Part shown: piece after piece, positions 33,401-35,018 of the stretch
Numbering within the stretch: the stretch's first letter is position 1
Layout: every line of letters starts with the position of its first letter
NCBI GenBank assembly: GCA_945861785.1
Contig: CAMAWD010000069.1
Location: forward strand, 1-35,018
Direction: 5' to 3'
DNA from: Rhodoferax sp. OV413
GTDB taxonomy: Bacteria > Pseudomonadota > Gammaproteobacteria > Burkholderiales > Burkholderiaceae_C
Length of the DNA stretch: 35,018 bases
Translations under genes and position numbers: made by a program
Notes under the pieces: model-generated
Databases searched by the model: none
What the model was told of the DNA's origin: nothing
The model's input: only the letters and a program-made list of their open reading frames with translations

Positions 33401-34359
33401 TTCAGGCGGGTCTTGGTGATGTTGATCACGGGAACGGCGATGCGGTTTCCGGTGGCCGGGCCACGGTTGGACTGGCGCACGTCCGGGCGACCTGGCTCGT
33501 CGAGTTTCTGGATTGCACCGCTCACATTGGGCAGGCCGATCTCCGGAAACTGCGTGCCATTGATCTTGCCGCCGCGCTCGAACACCCGAAATACATCGGC
33601 GGGTGGCACGGTCTCCCAGGCTGGCAATGGCGCCACGCTCTCCAAAATACCCATCTCGCGCATTTGCGGGGTCACCGCCACCGGGTTCTTGAGCAGCGCC
33701 GGTTCGCTGTTGGCGGTGTAGGCCTCGCCAAGAATGTAGCGCTTGAAGGGCAGGATGCCGTTGTTGTAGGCCGCACCACCCCACAACATGGCGCTGGTCG
33801 CCATCAGGCTGCGTTCATTGGCCTGCACGATGGGCAGGTGGCAGGCGCCGCAGGAGTCACGCGCCACGCGCAGGTCGCCCGGGTTGATGAAACGGATGAA
33901 CTGCGGGCTCTCCCGGTTGAGCTTGGTGTAGCTGCCCACGGGGTTCGACGAAGACGGGTAGTTCCACTGGAAAGGATGGCGCGGCAGGATATGCGCCTGT
34001 TCCATCGCCGTGATGTAGTTCTTGTCGGTACGCAGGCTGTCCTTGGGCCGCTGGGCTGTCGGGTTACCGCCGTGGCAATCGGTACAGCCCAGCACCACGC
34101 CCGGGTTGGCGTGCATGGTGCGGTGGTCGTTGGCCGCTGCATTGTGCGAATGGCAGGTTTCACAACCAGCCGACTTGGCCAGGGCGTCCCCCGCGCTCTG
34201 GCGCATCGGTGCGGCGGGCGCACTGACAGGGTCGGGCCGGGCCGCCTCCTTGGCGCCCTCCGAATGCGCCAGCGGAAGCTGTAGCCCCAGGAAGAGCCAC
34301 ACGGCCGCCAACACGCCGGCGACCAGAAGGAGTTTTCGATACAGCATGGGCAGGTTCAT
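30481..34359 (-). CDS. Exported decahaem cytochrome c with LVIVD-type propeller, 1292 aa
   Basis: From the ATG at 34359 the product has an N-terminal hydrophobic signal (LLLVAGVLAAVWLFLGLQLP). Ten CXXCH sites follow at Cys 66, 92, 170, 341, 398, 534, 561, 674, 685 and 791. The C-terminal part (about 885-1200) has repeated GGMRVYDVANI, GLIVVDVDTL, GLSVVDVDNPLKPRWV, GLELLDVTSPAKPQRV and GLVIVDVERPTQPKV, which are LVIVD repeats forecast as a beta-propeller. Short SPALSLSKG follows at 1207-1215. The tail is Ala-rich. The protein is predicted periplasmic or outer-surface; substrate unknown. The open frame extends to 34518, but the signal peptide fixes the start at 34359 or at the next Met (34347). 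The Shine-Dalgarno is weak. It is the first gene of the operon. Confidence 0.87.
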   Translation of the reverse strand: MNLPMLYRKLLLVAGVLAAVWLFLGLQLPLAHSEGAKEAARPDPVSAPAAPMRQSAGDALAKSAGCETCHSHNAAANDHRTMHANPGVVLGCTDCHGGNPTAQRPKDSLRTDKNYITAMEQAHILPRHPFQWNYPSSSNPVGSYTKLNRESPQFIRFINPGDLRVARDSCGACHLPIVQANERSLMATSAMLWGGAAYNNGILPFKRYILGEAYTANSEPALLKNPVAVTPQMREMGILESVAPLPAWETVPPADVFRVFERGGKINGTQFPEIGLPNVSGAIQKLDEPGRPDVRQSNRGPATGNRIAVPVINITKTRLNDPHLWFLGTNEQAGDYRSSGCTACHTPYANDRNPRHSGPYAKYGHEGKSATSDPAIPTYQSGHPISHQFTRAIPSSQCMVCHMHQPNIFVNSFYGTTMWDYESDAPFMWPKKQKYPTDAEIRKIQDRNPEEAAIRGLWGDPEFSKRVSELNPQLKDTQFADYHGHGWNFRQIFKRDRKGTLLDAKNQPVSDEDPQKFKKAVHLTSVHLDVGMHCVDCHFSQDSHGNGHIYGEVAAAIEVDCKDCHGSAGKYPSLLTSGPAARPGGMDMKLLRTQDGRKRFEWREGKLFQRSALDPKLEWEMSLVKDSVTPGNAKYNEKAARAKLMHEGAQGQDGKWGATADGKGYAHGDEKMNCYTCHLSWTTSCAGCHLPIQANWKTERQHYEGGETRNYASYNPQVARDDMFQLGIHGSVKGGKITPVRSSSALILSSTNINREKIYIQQAPIAASGFSSQAFAPHYPHTERKTETKTCSDCHVNSKNDNNAIMAQLLLQGTNYVNFVGYNAWVGAQSHVEAVQVTEWDEPQAVIGSYLQRYAYPDWYQNHLSAKARLKESHDHGTAGPAQCIQLRGEYLFVSEGAGGMRVYDVANIANKGVSQRIVSAPFSALGHNTHIASSNATCVALPTNQPIAPTRNTGELMRVTNQEQAFHPIYHYAFISDSKEGLIVVDVDTLADGEPRNNFLKRAATWNGDGPSKGVLTGARHITVGGHYLYITTAKGLSVVDVDNPLKPRWVATLPLQDARASALQFRYLWVTTAQGLELLDVTSPAKPQRVESARVPLADARKVYVARTYAYVAAGAEGLVIVDVERPTQPKVESRVQKGDTPSTTLSDTQDVMVGSTNASLFAYVADGVNGLKVLQLTAPDTQPKFYGFSPVPKPQVIAWRNTRSPALSLSKGLDRDRAVDETGGQIAVFGRIGSRPFNASEMHKLYLRKDGSVWTVTDTPGTSYSHAGTAGAPGAAAAAAATQAKGVRP

Positions 34360-35018
34360 TTCAGTGCCCACACCGTGTTGCGCGAGGGTTGCAGATTTGG
34401 TCCGACGGGAATTTTTCCTCCGGCTGGTTTCGGCCCATTGCGGACGTTGTTGGTCTTTCCGGAAAACTTGAAAGCCTGGAGTCCGGCGGCTTGGTGTGGG
34501 ACCAGGCCGACGGCGCATTCGGCTCCGCGGCTGTCCCCCGCCCTGCGGGCTCCTCCTTTATGCCGCTGCGCCGAACGCACCGCCGACCTGATCCGGCAAA
34601 GTCGTTGGAACGCCGCGCACCAAAAACCCCCGCCAGAGCGGAAGGGGTCACAGAGCGGAAGGCACGGCGGAAGGGGTCAGGTCTTGTTTTGCAATATCGC
34701 AATGCAAGACCTGACCCCCGCCCCCTGCAATATCGCAATGCAAGACCTGACCCCCGCCCCCTGTGACCCCCGCCCCCTGGGCACTCGGTGGTGGTCGAGT
34801 GCGGGGAAGTCCGGACCCCGACCGCCCGAACACCAAAAGCCCAGCGTCGCGGCAGGCGCAGCCCGGCGGGGGCGATTTCTGGGGCGCCGAGGAGCGCAGC
34901 CCGAGGGTCGGTGCGCGCAGCGCACTTCGTCATCATTTTGGCCGCGGTTGTCCGAACGAAGCGCCCGCAGGGCGCGTAGTGAGTTCTGCGGCCCGACCCT
35001 CGGGCGAGCACCACAGGG
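34360..35018. other. Gene-free region upstream of the decahaem operon
   Basis: I see no supported gene here. The open frames are GC-driven and resemble no family. The region holds the tandem and inverted repeats listed separately, and a 12-bp perfect inverted pair, CCCGAGGGTCGG (34900-34911) and CCGACCCTCGGG (34993-35004). A short hairpin TGCGC-GCA-GCGCA lies just after the left arm. No convincing promoter for the operon is visible. Confidence 0.5.
34638..34777. repeat. Tandem 36-bp repeats with a 14-bp hairpin
   Basis: Two perfect 36-base copies lie head-to-tail at 34690-34725 and 34726-34761, with a 14-base partial copy at 34764-34777. Each contains CAAGACCTGACCCC. The opposite-strand form GGGGTCAGGTCTTG lies at 34673-34686, so the first copy can form a 14-bp stem with an 18-base loop that is itself partly palindromic (TTGC-AATATC-GCAA). 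Shorter GCGGAAGGGGTCA copies lie at 34638-34650 and 34667-34679. It resembles dispersed REP-type intergenic repeats; that class is inference. Confidence 0.75.

Noticed and set aside
34638-34777. CRISPR array
   Set aside because: The repeats are directly adjacent with no spacers and no cas genes are present.
34361-35014. Minus-strand frame of 217 codons upstream of the decahaem gene
   Set aside because: It consists of translated tandem repeats and GC-rich intergenic DNA, overlaps no conserved domain, and is not needed for the cytochrome start.

Overview
The window looks like a chromosome segment of a high-GC betaproteobacterium, most likely Burkholderiales (Comamonadaceae or Rhodoferax-like). 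This rests on the flagellar gene order, the FlgN and FlgJ types, and the multihaem cytochrome genes. The taxonomic call is inference from gene content; no rRNA or tRNA gene is present.

Positions 1-20569 are mostly a flagellar locus. A minus-strand gene cut by the left edge encodes an octapeptide-repeat protein, and a minus-strand Sel1-repeat gene follows. Then come flhB-flhA-flhF (start/stop overlaps) and fliA on the plus strand. The flgA, flgM and flgN genes run on the minus strand, and the rod/hook/ring operon flgBCDEFGHIJKL runs on the plus strand. FlhB, FlhA and FlhF serve export and placement; FlgB-FlgL build rod, rings, hook and hook-filament junction; FliA (sigma-28), FlgM (anti-sigma) and FlgN (chaperone) control late genes. 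A near-consensus sigma-28 promoter lies before flgM, and a weaker one precedes the octapeptide-repeat gene. No flhG lies between flhF and fliA. An HDOD signalling gene closes the flg operon (20595-21821).

Positions 21822-26578 are an accessory island with visibly lower GC. It holds a gene-free, hairpin-rich stretch, an extra IHF-beta-like gene, a two-gene toxin-antitoxin module (excisionase-type HTH antitoxin plus PIN toxin) with a clear promoter, and two broken insertion sequences. The ISAzo13-type transposase is split by an apparent one-base deletion. It is joined tail-to-tail to the first part of an ISNCY-type transposase, whose outer end lies at the stop codon of the next gene.

Positions 26579-34359 are a tight three-gene minus-strand operon. 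The first gene encodes an exported decahaem cytochrome with a C-terminal LVIVD-type propeller. The second encodes an exported pentahaem cytochrome of the c554 type. The third encodes an unusual cytoplasmic fusion of a pyridine-nucleotide/FAD oxidoreductase, two cyclic-nucleotide-binding domains and a four-cluster ferredoxin. This looks like an uncharacterised electron-transfer module and is the most novel part of the window. The last 659 bases have no supported gene but carry tandem and inverted hairpin repeats.
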